This document shows, piece after piece, positions 16,799-25,049 of a stretch of 64,000 nt of DNA; within the stretch, counting starts at the first letter, position 1; the number at the start of each line of letters is the position of its first letter. The notes beneath the pieces were generated by a model that was not told the DNA's origin, searched no databases, and saw only the letters and a list, made by a program, of their open reading frames with translations. Both the position numbers and the translations under genes were made by a program. The DNA is from Dyella_B sp036746095 (GTDB lineage: Bacteria; Pseudomonadota; Gammaproteobacteria; Xanthomonadales; Rhodanobacteraceae): positions 1 through 64,000 of the forward strand of contig NZ_DAIOEU010000020.1 in assembly GCF_036746095.1 (NCBI RefSeq), read 5' to 3'.

Positions 16799-17598
16799 GC
16801 TACACCTATACCTTCTGGTTCGCCATGGCGGGCCTGCTGCTTGGCCATGGCTTCGTCGGCATGGGCGTAGGCGCGATCGTCGGCTTCGTGCTCGACAACT
16901 TGCGCTACAGCCAACGCCGCGCCGCGATTCCCGAGGCAGGCGGCTACGTCACCCCGCTGTTCGCACTGCTGGGCGCGATCGCCAAAGCCGACGGCCGCGT
17001 ATCGGAAGCGGAAATCGCCATTGCCGAGCGCATCATGGCGCGCATGGGGCTGGAAGGGACGGCGCGCCAGCAGGCCATCCATGCGTTCAATCAAGGCAAG
17101 CAACCCGAGTTCGATGTCACCGGGCCGATCAACGCCTTGCGTCAATGGGTGGGTTTGCGGCGTGACCACGCGTTCCCGCTGCTGGACGTGGTGATCGAAA
17201 CGGTGCTGGCCGAAGGCAACCCGTCGCCGGAAAAAATGGCGATCCTGCGCCAGCTCGCGTTCGCCCTGCGCATCAGCGACATGGAGCTGATGGCCCTGAT
17301 GGCGATGAAAGGCTACGTATGGCAAGGCGCGGCTGGCGCGCGCGGACGCGCCTACGGCGGCGGTGGTTACGTACCTCCACAACGGAACACGCAAGGGCCT
17401 GATCCTTACGCCGTGCTCGGCATCAACCGGGATGCCGACGAGCGTGCCATCAAACGCGCCTATCGCAAGCTGATTTCCGAACATCATCCCGACCGCCTGG
17501 GCGATCTGCCCGATGAAATGCGCAAGCGTGCCGAGGGCCGGGCCAGCGAAATCAACGCGGCGTACGAGCGCATCAAGGCTGAGCGGGGTTTCAAGTGA
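16795..17598 (+). CDS. djlA: Co-chaperone DjlA (membrane-anchored J-domain protein)
   Basis: A 267-residue inner-membrane co-chaperone for DnaK. A single N-terminal glycine-rich transmembrane segment (about residues 9-31, LLLGHGFVGMGVGAIVGFV) precedes a TerB-like helical domain (about 45-175, KADGRVSEAEIAIAERIM) and a Gly-rich linker, then a C-terminal J domain (about 200-267) with the HPD tripeptide in SEHHPDRLG. Architecture and length match E. coli DjlA. Its start overlaps the cytochrome stop. Confidence 0.93.
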   Translation: MSYTYTFWFAMAGLLLGHGFVGMGVGAIVGFVLDNLRYSQRRAAIPEAGGYVTPLFALLGAIAKADGRVSEAEIAIAERIMARMGLEGTARQQAIHAFNQGKQPEFDVTGPINALRQWVGLRRDHAFPLLDVVIETVLAEGNPSPEKMAILRQLAFALRISDMELMALMAMKGYVWQGAAGARGRAYGGGGYVPPQRNTQGPDPYAVLGINRDADERAIKRAYRKLISEHHPDRLGDLPDEMRKRAEGRASEINAAYERIKAERGFK

Positions 17599-17646
17599 GG
17601 GAATAGGGAATCGTGGCAGCGCCGCGCGTTATTATTCCTTATTCCC
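17599..17646. repeat. Imperfect inverted repeat between djlA and rpe
   Basis: GAGGGAATAGGGAATCG after djlA is inversely matched, with a few mismatches, by TTATTCCTTATTCCCTTA before rpe. It could form a stem in the rpe leader or end djlA transcription. Confidence 0.45.
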
Positions 17647-17664
17647 TTAATGCCTATTCCCGCT

Positions 17665-18330
17665 ATGAAACAGTCCCCCGTCATTGCTCCTTCCATCCTG
17701 TCCGCCGACTTCGCGCGATTGGGCGAAGACACCGCCAATGTGCTGACTGCCGGCGGCGACTGGGTGCATTTCGACGTGATGGACAACCACTACGTGCCCA
17801 ACCTCACCATGGGACCGATGGTGCTCAAGGCGTTGCGCGATTACGGCATCATCAAGCCGATCGACGTGCACCTGATGGTGAAGCCGGTCGATCGCATCGC
17901 GCCGGATTTCGCCAAAGCGGGCGCCAGCCTGATCAGCTTCCATCCCGAGGCCTCCGAGCATGTGGATCGCACCATCGGCATGATCAAGGATGCTGGCTGC
18001 CAGGCAGGGTTGGTGTTCAATCCCGCCACGCCGCTGAACTGGCTCGATCACGTGCTCGACAAGCTCGATCTCGTGCTGATCATGTCGGTGAATCCGGGTT
18101 TCGGCGGCCAGAAATTCATCCCCGAAGCGCTTGAGAAACTGCGCCGCGTGCGCCGCCTGATCGACGAGAGCGGGCGCTCGATCCGCCTGGAAATCGATGG
18201 TGGCGTCACCGCGGACAACATCGGCGAGATTGCGGCAGCCGGTGCCGATACCTTCGTGGCCGGCTCGGCCATCTTCGGCGCCCATGATTACGCCGCCGTG
18301 ATCGCCAAGATGCGCGCCGTGATCGGCTGA
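17665..18330 (+). CDS. rpe: Ribulose-phosphate 3-epimerase
   Basis: Interconverts ribulose-5-P and xylulose-5-P in the pentose phosphate pathway; 221 residues, a TIM barrel. Motifs seen are IAPSILSADFARLGED, VHFDVMDNHYVPN, DVHLMV, the metal/acid-base block IMSVNPGFGGQKF and the phosphate-binding FVAGSAIFG. The ATG at 17665 gives the canonical start MKQSPVIAPSILS; an in-frame ATG at 17650 would add five residues. Neither has a strong Shine-Dalgarno. Confidence 0.94.
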   Translation: MKQSPVIAPSILSADFARLGEDTANVLTAGGDWVHFDVMDNHYVPNLTMGPMVLKALRDYGIIKPIDVHLMVKPVDRIAPDFAKAGASLISFHPEASEHVDRTIGMIKDAGCQAGLVFNPATPLNWLDHVLDKLDLVLIMSVNPGFGGQKFIPEALEKLRRVRRLIDESGRSIRLEIDGGVTADNIGEIAAAGADTFVAGSAIFGAHDYAAVIAKMRAVIG

Positions 18331-18353
18331 TTCGACCCTTAGAAAAAGAGAAA

Positions 18354-18385
18354 CCCGGCACAGGGGGAAGTCTGCGCCGGGCTGG
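18354..18385 (-). terminator. Minus-strand terminator-like hairpin beyond rpe
   Basis: An imperfect stem (CCCGGCRCAG / CTGCGCCGGG type) followed, on the minus strand, by TTTCTCTTTTTC. Its polarity fits a minus-strand transcript coming from the gene-poor region, not rpe. Confidence 0.5.
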
Positions 18386-18571
18386 AGGGGCGTCGAAATG
18401 ACGCTAGAGGAGACACCATCGGCAGTTGCGGCCTGCACGCGGTCTGAAGGACGGGAGGCTCGGCCGTCTACCAGACCTCGGCGAGTTCCACGGCAATGGA
18501 CTATGCGCCTGCCATGTAGTCGGACACGGCTCCCCTCGAATGGTTCCCGCCATGGGTAAAAATTTTCCGCC
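18386..18571. other. Gene-poor segment between two minus-strand terminators
   Basis: I see no convincing protein gene on either strand. The segment is bounded by minus-strand terminator-like hairpins at both ends, which would fit a roughly 200-base untranslated RNA read leftwards. No known RNA family was recognised. Confidence 0.3.
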
Positions 18572-18600
18572 CAAAAAAATCCCCTCCGGAGAGGAAGGGG
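18572..18600 (-). terminator. Rho-independent terminator on the minus strand
   Basis: Read leftwards: CCCCTTCC / GGAGGGG stem with one bulge, then ATTTTTTT. It lies 151 bases beyond the stop of the 37-codon ORF at 18751-18864 and is the best candidate for its terminator. Confidence 0.65.
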
Positions 18601-18750
18601 AAGGAACGCCAGAGGAACAGCATTGACCGGGAAACGGTGGATAGGTTTTGCGACTGCAGGGCATTCCCCCGCCGGGTGGCGCGACCGGTACCCATCCTTG
18701 GCGCACCGGCCGCGCCCATGCCTTCCACGGCAGCTTTACGTCACAGGCAA

Positions 18751-18864
18751 TCAATACAGACTGATCAGGACCGCCAGCAGTAGCGAGCCCAGGGCCAGCA
18801 CCACGCGTAGCGGTTCGAAGGTACGAAGTTCGGCATTCGGATCAATGGAAGGATCGGCGCGCAT
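18751..18864 (-). CDS. Candidate 37-residue single-pass membrane peptide
   Basis: An ATG-initiated small ORF on the minus strand, opposite no other gene. It has a polar N-terminal part (MRADPSIDPNAELRTFEPLR) followed directly by a 17-residue hydrophobic helix (VVLALGSLLLAVLISLY). The sharp division between charged and membrane parts, and a terminator downstream on the same strand, suggest a real gene. The Shine-Dalgarno is weak (GAGCC). No family is recognised; it could be a small regulator of a membrane protein, but this is a guess. Confidence 0.5.
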   Translation of the reverse strand: MRADPSIDPNAELRTFEPLRVVLALGSLLLAVLISLY

Positions 18865-19023
18865 GGGTATGGCTCATTGCGTGGCGTTGGAGATATCAAA
18901 CACCCAGCCAGGGCGCGGCGGCCGGCGCCTCAAGGGCGCAGGGGCGATGGAATATGGCAGAACGCGGGCAAGCCGCATGCCCGGCTTGCGCAAGTAACGC
19001 CCGACATAGCACCCTGCGCCCAA

Positions 19024-19186
19024 GAGCTTGCTTGATGTCTCTGCGCAGCGCGGCGAGTCCCTGAGTAGCACCATGCGGCCGCGCGCGGCTTGACCAGACT
19101 GCCCGTCTGGCACTGCGCCACGCGCGACCACCTGACAACGCTCTCCAAGGGGCCAGGCGAGCTACGCAGAGACATCAAGCAGGCTC
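19024..19186. repeat. 26-base inverted repeat with 111-base spacer
   Basis: Arms 19024-19049 and 19161-19186 match at 24 of 26 positions (core TTGATGTCTCTGCG). The spacer has a further hairpin (CCAGAC / GTCTGG). The right arm ends 19 bases before the response-regulator ATG. No flanking duplication is evident. Confidence 0.75.
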
Positions 19187-19205
19187 ATTCTCACGAGGAA
19201 TCCAT

Positions 19206-19895
19206 ATGGGACGCAGCATCGCCATCGTCGAAGACGAACCCCTTATTCGCGCCAACTACGTCGAAGCGCTGAACCGCTTCGGTTACGACACGCGCGGCTA
19301 CGGCTCCCGGCAGGAGGCTTCCAACGCCTTCGCCATCCGGCTGCCGGAGCTGGTGATCATCGACATCGGACTGGGCGACGAACCGGAAGGCGGCTTCGAC
19401 CTTTGCCGCGAGCTGCGCGCGAAATCGGCCACCTTGCCGATCATCTTCCTCACCGCGCGCGATTCGGATTTCGATGTGATCTCCGGATTGCGCCTGGGCG
19501 CCGACGATTACCTCAGCAAGGACACCAGCCTGCATCAACTGGCGGCCCGTATCGCTGCCTTGTTCCGCCGCATCGAATCGCTGAAGGCGCCGGCTTCGAG
19601 CGAGACCGTGATCGGGCATGGTCCGCTCAAGCTGGAATCCGAGCGCATGCGCGTCACCTGGAATGACGTGGAAGTGCCGCTCACGGTGACCGAGTTCTGG
19701 ATGGTGCATACCTTGGTGCGCTTTCCCGGCCACGTGAAAAACCGCGACCAACTGATGCGCGAGGCGGAGTTGGTGGTGGACGACGCCACCATCACCTCGC
19801 ACATCAAGCGCATCCGCAAGAAGTTCATTGCGGTAGCGCCGGAGTTCGATGCCATCGAAACCGTGCATGGCGTCGGCTACCGGTGGCGTCCGTGA
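19206..19895 (+). CDS. DNA-binding response regulator (OmpR-like, dedicated-sortase type)
   Basis: A 229-residue two-domain regulator. The receiver domain (about 1-120) has the acidic pair VEDE, phosphoacceptor Asp53 in IIDIGLGDEPEGG, and the switch/Lys block LTARDSDFD...GADDYLSKD. The C-terminal winged-helix domain (about 135-229) ends in TVHGVGYRWRP, typical of OmpR-type regulators. The receiver closely resembles what I recall of the response regulators paired with proteobacterial dedicated sortases (TIGR03787), which is a recollection to be tested. GAGGA lies 6 bases before the ATG. It overlaps the next gene by one base (TGATG), so the trio to 22505 is an operon. Confidence 0.9.
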   Translation: MGRSIAIVEDEPLIRANYVEALNRFGYDTRGYGSRQEASNAFAIRLPELVIIDIGLGDEPEGGFDLCRELRAKSATLPIIFLTARDSDFDVISGLRLGADDYLSKDTSLHQLAARIAALFRRIESLKAPASSETVIGHGPLKLESERMRVTWNDVEVPLTVTEFWMVHTLVRFPGHVKNRDQLMREAELVVDDATITSHIKRIRKKFIAVAPEFDAIETVHGVGYRWRP

Positions 19896-20485
19896 TGCGG
19901 CGTTTGTGGCTGGTTTTGCTGCTGGGTGGATTGTCCACACTTGCATGCGCCAAGGATGCGAGCGTGATGGTGTATGGCAAAGCAGGAGAGACCGCATCAG
20001 GATGGTCGATCATGACTTTGCTCCCCTCCGGGTGGAACAACGATTGCTGCACCTACGCCGCCACCATCGGCGCCAGCCTGGTGCTGTATCGAGGCGCCTG
20101 GACGGGCAGGCCGGAGCGCGTGATGGTGCTCAACGTCTGGCCGGCCAAATTGCCTACGCTCGATGCGGAGTTGCAGGATGATCGCCAGCATTACCTGCAA
20201 TCCGATGCGCACGGCAAAGCCAACGCATTCCCGCTGGCGAACCCGCGCGCCATCGCTTGCCAGGGCGTGCTCTATCAAGGTTCCGACCACATCGACGATG
20301 TGGTGGTGTTCTGCGATCCCGGCAAGAAGAGTGGCATTCGCTACAGCTGGTCGATGACGGTCAGCGCGACGGATCCGGATCGGCAGGCGTTGATCGATGC
20401 CTTCAAGCAGGTGGTGCGGGATTCCGTCTACATGGTCTACGTTTCGAAGCCCAAGCCGTCCAATACGCCTGCGGCGAAACCGTAA
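19895..20485 (+). CDS. Secreted protein of unknown function inside a two-component operon
   Basis: A 196-residue exported protein: signal peptide MRRLWLVLLLGGLSTLACA, followed by an all-soluble domain containing a CC pair (NNDCCTYAA) and two later Cys residues, which may form disulfides. It lies between the response regulator (one-base overlap) and the histidine kinase (13-base gap), so it is likely co-expressed and may modulate or feed the periplasmic sensor domain. I do not recognise the family. The signal lacks a clean lipobox, so it is probably soluble and periplasmic. Confidence 0.75.
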   Translation: MRRLWLVLLLGGLSTLACAKDASVMVYGKAGETASGWSIMTLLPSGWNNDCCTYAATIGASLVLYRGAWTGRPERVMVLNVWPAKLPTLDAELQDDRQHYLQSDAHGKANAFPLANPRAIACQGVLYQGSDHIDDVVVFCDPGKKSGIRYSWSMTVSATDPDRQALIDAFKQVVRDSVYMVYVSKPKPSNTPAAKP

Positions 20486-20498
20486 CCGCGTTCAAGCA

Positions 20499-22505
20499 AT
20501 GAGCCTGCGCCAACAACTTCTGCTGGTTGCCCTCTGCACGCTCGCCTTGCCGATCGCAGGATGGTTGTACGTGCGCCAGATGGAAACGCTGCTGCGCCAG
20601 GGGCAGGAGCAGGCCCTTACCGCGACGGCCACCGCCGTGGCGCGCAGTCTCGCAGTCACCGACATGCCGTTGCCGCAGCCGGGCAAGGGCTGGTACGTGC
20701 AGCAGGCGGTGAACCCCATCGTCGTCGACGGCTATGGCGACGACTGGGCGCCGATGACGCCGTGGAGCCAATCGCTCGGCAAGCAGAACAAGCTGCTGCT
20801 GGCGGAGGACGACAACGGTTTCTACTTCTATATCGACGTACGGGCAGGAACCCGCACGCGAGCCGATGCGGGCGACGTCAATGCGCTCTCGGCCGACCAC
20901 GTCCTGCTCGATCTGGTGCAGGGCGATCAGCATCGGCGTTATCTCATTGCCAGTGCCGCACCGGGTGCCTTTACGGCGCTGACGCTCGATCCGCCCGCCG
21001 GCGATCTACCGGATCGGATCATCGGGCAATGGCAGGAAGATGGCAGCGGCTACCACGTCGAACTGCATCTGCCGCGCGGCCTTGGCTTGAGTGCGCTGGG
21101 GGTAGGTATTTACACCGCGGCCGATGGTGGCGATCCGCTCGCGGTGGATGTGCGTCCGTTGTGGCGTTATTCGCAAGAACTGTCGCAAGAACTGGCGCAA
21201 CTGTCGCCCGATGAAACGCGCACGCGGCTCGTTACGCCGCAGGGTTGGTTGCTTGCACAAAGTGGTCGCCTGAAAACGTCCGGCCCGCAGCCGAGTTGGT
21301 GGTCGTCGGTGATCTATCACTGGTTGCTCGCCAACCCGCTGGAGCAAGCCCAAGCCTGGACCAGCGACGCCCCACGCCTCGACCTGCCTGAAGTGAAAAA
21401 TGCCCGCGATGGCCACGCGACCACCGTATGGCGCCAGGGCGAGCAGCGCGACAGCGTCGTGTTGGCGACGGCGGTGCCGGTGGAGCGTGGCCAGACCGTG
21501 GTGGGCGTGCTGTTGCTCGAACAGGCCAGCCGCGCCGTGCCCTTGCTGGCCAATCGTGCCTTCCTGAGCCTGCTGCTGACCAGTTTCAGCGTGATGCTGA
21601 TCGCCGGCGCCATCCTGCTGTTCTTCGCCACGCGGCTCAGTCTGCGCCTGGGTCGTTTGCGTGATGCGGTAGAACGCGCGCAAGTCAATGACGGCCGTCT
21701 GGATGGCCAAATGATCCAAAGCCATTTCCCCATGGCCGAATCAGAAGACGAAATCGGCGACCTGGCACGCAGCTTCCAGAAATTGTTCGAAGCCGTCGGC
21801 GGCTATACCGATTACCTGCGCACGCTGGCGTCGAAACTTTCGCACGAACTCAATACGCCGCTGGCCATCGTTAAGTCCTCCCTGGACAACCTCGAACACG
21901 CCAAGCTCTCCAACGAAGCACAACCCTACCTGGCACGCGCGCGTGACGGCGTGGCGCGCCTCGGCACGCTGGTGCGCGCCATGAGCGAAGCCAGCCGGAT
22001 GGAGCGCGCCATTGCGGCCGCCGAGCCCGAAGACGTCGACCTGGTGGACGTGGTAGCCGGTTGCGCCGATGCCTACCGGCCCTTGGCCGGCTCGCGGCCC
22101 TTGGAATGCGTGCTGCCGGATCAGCCGGTCCACTTGCATGGTGCTCCCGAGCTGATCGCCCAGGCGCTGGACAAACTGTTCGATAACGCGCTCTCGTTCA
22201 CCCCCGCCGATGGCTGGCTGCGACTGAGCCTTCGTCCGGTCGATGGTGGTGCGGAGATCGAACTGGCCAACCAGGGGCCGCCGTTGCCCGCGGCCATGCA
22301 GGGAAGGCTGTTCGATTCGCTGGTCAGCCTGCGCGACAAGGCCACGCCGGGAGATGCTCCGCATCTGGGCCTCGGTTTGTACGTGGTGCGGCTGGTGGCG
22401 GAGCGCCATGGCGGCGTGGCCTCGGCGCGGAATCTCGAAGACGGCAGCGGCGTGGCTTTCAGCCTGCGCTTGTATGGCATGCCCAGGCAGCGCCTCGCCG
22501 GTTGA
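20499..22505 (+). CDS. Membrane sensor histidine kinase with large periplasmic domain
   Basis: A 668-residue kinase. Transmembrane segment 1 (about 7-26, LLVALCTLALPIAGWLYV) is followed by a periplasmic region of about 330 residues containing VVDGYGDDWAPM, a pattern seen in CBM9-like sensor modules; transmembrane segment 2 lies at about 365-388. Then come a HAMP-like linker, the H-box SHELNTPLAIVKS (phosphoaccepting His449), the N-box KLFDNALSFTP, and a G-box GLGLYVVRLVAERHGG. Length, LRQGQEQAL linker and IDGY-DDW motif recall the dedicated-sortase histidine kinases (TIGR03785). I chose the ATG at 20499, giving a proper membrane-entry N terminus; no strong Shine-Dalgarno is seen. Confidence 0.9.
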   Translation: MSLRQQLLLVALCTLALPIAGWLYVRQMETLLRQGQEQALTATATAVARSLAVTDMPLPQPGKGWYVQQAVNPIVVDGYGDDWAPMTPWSQSLGKQNKLLLAEDDNGFYFYIDVRAGTRTRADAGDVNALSADHVLLDLVQGDQHRRYLIASAAPGAFTALTLDPPAGDLPDRIIGQWQEDGSGYHVELHLPRGLGLSALGVGIYTAADGGDPLAVDVRPLWRYSQELSQELAQLSPDETRTRLVTPQGWLLAQSGRLKTSGPQPSWWSSVIYHWLLANPLEQAQAWTSDAPRLDLPEVKNARDGHATTVWRQGEQRDSVVLATAVPVERGQTVVGVLLLEQASRAVPLLANRAFLSLLLTSFSVMLIAGAILLFFATRLSLRLGRLRDAVERAQVNDGRLDGQMIQSHFPMAESEDEIGDLARSFQKLFEAVGGYTDYLRTLASKLSHELNTPLAIVKSSLDNLEHAKLSNEAQPYLARARDGVARLGTLVRAMSEASRMERAIAAAEPEDVDLVDVVAGCADAYRPLAGSRPLECVLPDQPVHLHGAPELIAQALDKLFDNALSFTPADGWLRLSLRPVDGGAEIELANQGPPLPAAMQGRLFDSLVSLRDKATPGDAPHLGLGLYVVRLVAERHGGVASARNLEDGSGVAFSLRLYGMPRQRLAG

Positions 22506-22728
22506 CCAAAACCCTCGCCGCGGCGGCTGCCGATTTGCCCAGCCCAGCGGACAACCTCGGCTAAAACTTCACGATGACCTTGCTGAAATGGCCGTCCATT
22601 TACCGGGCGACGCGGGAGCCCATCGCATGCATGCCCCTCAGCGCCATCCTCTCCCTCAAGAAAAGGAGAGAAAAGCAACCGCCACCCTATACAATCTGCC
22701 CTTTCTGCGTTTCACGGACTTCCCGCAC
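22506..22728. other. Leader/promoter region of trpE
   Basis: No gene is supported. TACAAT at 22690-22695 is a plausible -10 element, 34 bases before the chosen trpE start. I looked for a Trp-rich leader peptide with attenuator hairpins and found none. Confidence 0.45.
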
Positions 22729-24204
22729 GTGATTTCCCGCGACGAATTCGACGCGCTCGCCGCGCAAGGCCATACCCGCATCCCGCTGGTGCGCGAGGTG
22801 TTTTCCGATCTGGATACCCCGCTGTCGGTCTACCTGAAGCTGGCCGATGGCCCCTACACCTTCCTGTTCGAATCGGTGGAAGGCGGCGCCACCTGGGGGC
22901 GTTACTCGATCATCGGCCTGCCGGCAAAGCGCGTGTATCGCCTGCGCGGGCACGAGCTGGAAGTGGAAGATGCCGGCGAGATCATCGAGCGCCGCCACCT
23001 GGACGACCCGCTCGGGGAGATCGAGCAGCTGCGCCAGCACTATCACGTGCCGCGCTTGCCACAGCTGCCGGCATTCAGCGGCGGACTGGTGGGCTACTTC
23101 GGCTTCGAGACCGTCGGCTACATCGAGCCGAAACTGGCGCAATGGGATCGCCCCGACGAACTCGGCACACCGGATGTGTTGCTGATGCTGGCCGAGGAAG
23201 TGGCCGTGTTCGACAACCTCAAGGGCCGCCTGTACCTGATCGTGCACGCCGACCCCTCGCAGCCGCAGGCCTATGCACACGCACAGCGCCGGCTCGATGC
23301 GCTGACGCATCGCTTGCGCCAGGGCGGCGCCGCCTATCCGCAACTGACGCAATCGACGGCGCTCAACGAAAGCGATTTCAAATCCTCCTTCACGCGCGAA
23401 GAATTCGAGGCGATGGTGGAGCGCGCGAAGGAATACATCCGCGCCGGCGACATTTTTCAAGTCGTGCCTTCACAGCGTCTGAGCGTCGGCTTCAATGCGC
23501 GCCCGGTGGATGTGTACCGCGCGTTGCGGGCGATGAACCCGTCGCCGTACATGTATTTCGTCGACCTGGGCGATACGCAGATCGTCGGTTCGTCGCCAGA
23601 AATCCTGGCGCGCATGAAGGACGGCAAAGTGGTGGTCCGTCCGCTCGCCGGTACGCGCAAGCGCGGCGCAACGGACGAAGAAGATCGTGCACTTGAAGCG
23701 GAATTGTTGGCCGACCCTAAGGAGCGCGCCGAGCACGTGATGCTGATCGACCTGGGACGCAACGACATCGGCCGCATCAGTGACACGGGAACGGTCGAGG
23801 TCAGCGAATCCTTCGTGGTCGAACGCTACTCGCACGTCATGCACATCGTGTCGCAAGTGCAGGGCACCTTGAAGCCCGACGTCAGCTACATGGACGTGCT
23901 CAAGGCCACCTTCCCGGCCGGCACGCTCAGTGGCGCGCCAAAAATTCGCGCCATCGAAATCATCCAGGAACTCGAACCCTACAAGCGCAACATCTACGCC
24001 GGCGCCATCGGCTGGATCGGCTGGTGGGGCGATGCAGACACCGCCATCGCCATCCGTACCGCCGTGATCCAGGGCGGCCGTCTACATGTGCAGGCCGGCG
24101 CGGGCATCGTGTACGACTCCGATCCGGCATCAGAGTGGGAGGAAACGATGAACAAAGGGCGTGCGTTATTCCGTGCCGTGGCGCAAGCGGCGAAAGGATT
24201 GTGA
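22729..24204 (+). CDS. trpE: Anthranilate synthase component I
   Basis: Forms anthranilate from chorismate with ammonia supplied by TrpG; 491 residues. Family blocks are visible: LDTPLSVYLKLADGPYTFLF near the N terminus, GDIFQVVPSQRLS, PSPYMYFVDLGDTQIVGSSP, RPLAGTRKRGAT, and the C-terminal TFPAGTLSGAPKIRAIEII and GAGIVYDSDPASEWEE. I chose the GTG at 22729 because the Xanthomonas protein, as I recall it, starts at the equivalent ISRDEFDALAAQG; the frame is open 486 bases upstream with unlikely protein. The gene begins the trpE-(orf)-trpG-trpD-trpC cluster. Confidence 0.94.
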   Translation: MISRDEFDALAAQGHTRIPLVREVFSDLDTPLSVYLKLADGPYTFLFESVEGGATWGRYSIIGLPAKRVYRLRGHELEVEDAGEIIERRHLDDPLGEIEQLRQHYHVPRLPQLPAFSGGLVGYFGFETVGYIEPKLAQWDRPDELGTPDVLLMLAEEVAVFDNLKGRLYLIVHADPSQPQAYAHAQRRLDALTHRLRQGGAAYPQLTQSTALNESDFKSSFTREEFEAMVERAKEYIRAGDIFQVVPSQRLSVGFNARPVDVYRALRAMNPSPYMYFVDLGDTQIVGSSPEILARMKDGKVVVRPLAGTRKRGATDEEDRALEAELLADPKERAEHVMLIDLGRNDIGRISDTGTVEVSESFVVERYSHVMHIVSQVQGTLKPDVSYMDVLKATFPAGTLSGAPKIRAIEIIQELEPYKRNIYAGAIGWIGWWGDADTAIAIRTAVIQGGRLHVQAGAGIVYDSDPASEWEETMNKGRALFRAVAQAAKGL

Positions 24205-24207
24205 GAC

Positions 24208-24882
24208 ATGCGAAACATCACTCGTGATTTTGGCTATCTCGTCGTGTCCATCATGCTGACGTGCGCATCGCCTTTGCTGGCGCGGGAACCCTCATCCAAT
24301 TGGCCGGATACCTTGTTGAGCCGCACGCAAGCATTGGCTCAATTGCAAACCTTGAATGCGCAATTGCTCAGCCATCCAAGCGCCACGCTGACGTTGGAAC
24401 AGTGGTGCGCCGCGCATCATTTGTCGCCGGAGGCGAAGGTTGTCGCGCATCGTGTGCATGGCGATGACAAGCCGCTTCCTGAAGGCGCGCGCAGCTTGCT
24501 TGGCATCGGTCCGAACGAACCCGTGCGCTACCGGCGCGTGGCGTTGAGCTGTGGCGACGTGGTGTTGTCGGATGCTGACAACTGGTACGTGCCTGCGCGC
24601 CTTACCGCCGACATGAACCATCAACTGGATACTTCGGACGTGCCGTTCGGCAAGGTGGTGAAGTCGCTGCACTTCCGCCGCGAGACACTCTCTGCGGATT
24701 TGCTCTGGTCGCCGCTGCCCGCCGGTTGGGACAGTGGCAAGGCTTTGCCGCCTTCAAGCAGCCAGCCGCTAGCCATTCCGGATCACGTGCTCCAGCACCG
24801 TGCGGTGCTGTACACCGGCGACAATCAGCCTTTCAGTCTGGTGGTGGAAAGTTACACCCGGCACGTGCTGGTGAGTCCTTAG
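24208..24882 (+). CDS. Secreted protein, possible chorismate-lyase-like fold
   Basis: A 224-residue exported protein starting 3 bases after trpE, inside the trp cluster. The signal peptide ends near ASPLLA. The later part, EPVRYRRVALSCGDVVLSDADNWYVP followed by HRAVLYTGDNQPFSLVVESY, has the layout of UbiC-type chorismate lyases (a substrate-lid Arg region and a late strand pair). This is a weak motif judgement. An exported chorismate lyase would be odd, so it may use the fold for something else. Close linkage to trpE suggests co-transcription, not necessarily shared function. Confidence 0.65.
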   Translation: MRNITRDFGYLVVSIMLTCASPLLAREPSSNWPDTLLSRTQALAQLQTLNAQLLSHPSATLTLEQWCAAHHLSPEAKVVAHRVHGDDKPLPEGARSLLGIGPNEPVRYRRVALSCGDVVLSDADNWYVPARLTADMNHQLDTSDVPFGKVVKSLHFRRETLSADLLWSPLPAGWDSGKALPPSSSQPLAIPDHVLQHRAVLYTGDNQPFSLVVESYTRHVLVSP

Positions 24883-25049
24883 ATTTTGATTTGCCTGGTA
24901 TTTTAAGTAGCCGTTATGGCAGTCCCGGCAGACATAACCATTAGCCATGTACGAATGCCGACACGACAGATGACGGCGGCGAATCCCATCGCGCACAATG
25001 AGCATCCTTGCCGCAGTGCGGCATCGCGGCCGTCCAGGAATTTCCAGCC

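Noticed and set aside
18623..18997. Plus-strand 124-codon open frame in the gap before the response regulator
   Set aside because: Arg/Ser/Gly-rich low-information sequence with no Shine-Dalgarno or homology pattern, antisense to the better small membrane-peptide ORF.
22506..22728. trp attenuator/leader peptide before trpE
   Set aside because: The only plausible small frame has one Trp codon, and no terminator/antiterminator pair was found.
24769..25005. Minus-strand frame with a CxxCH (haem c) motif between the secreted protein and trpG
   Set aside because: Only one motif, no signal peptide and partly antisense to a better gene; likely chance.
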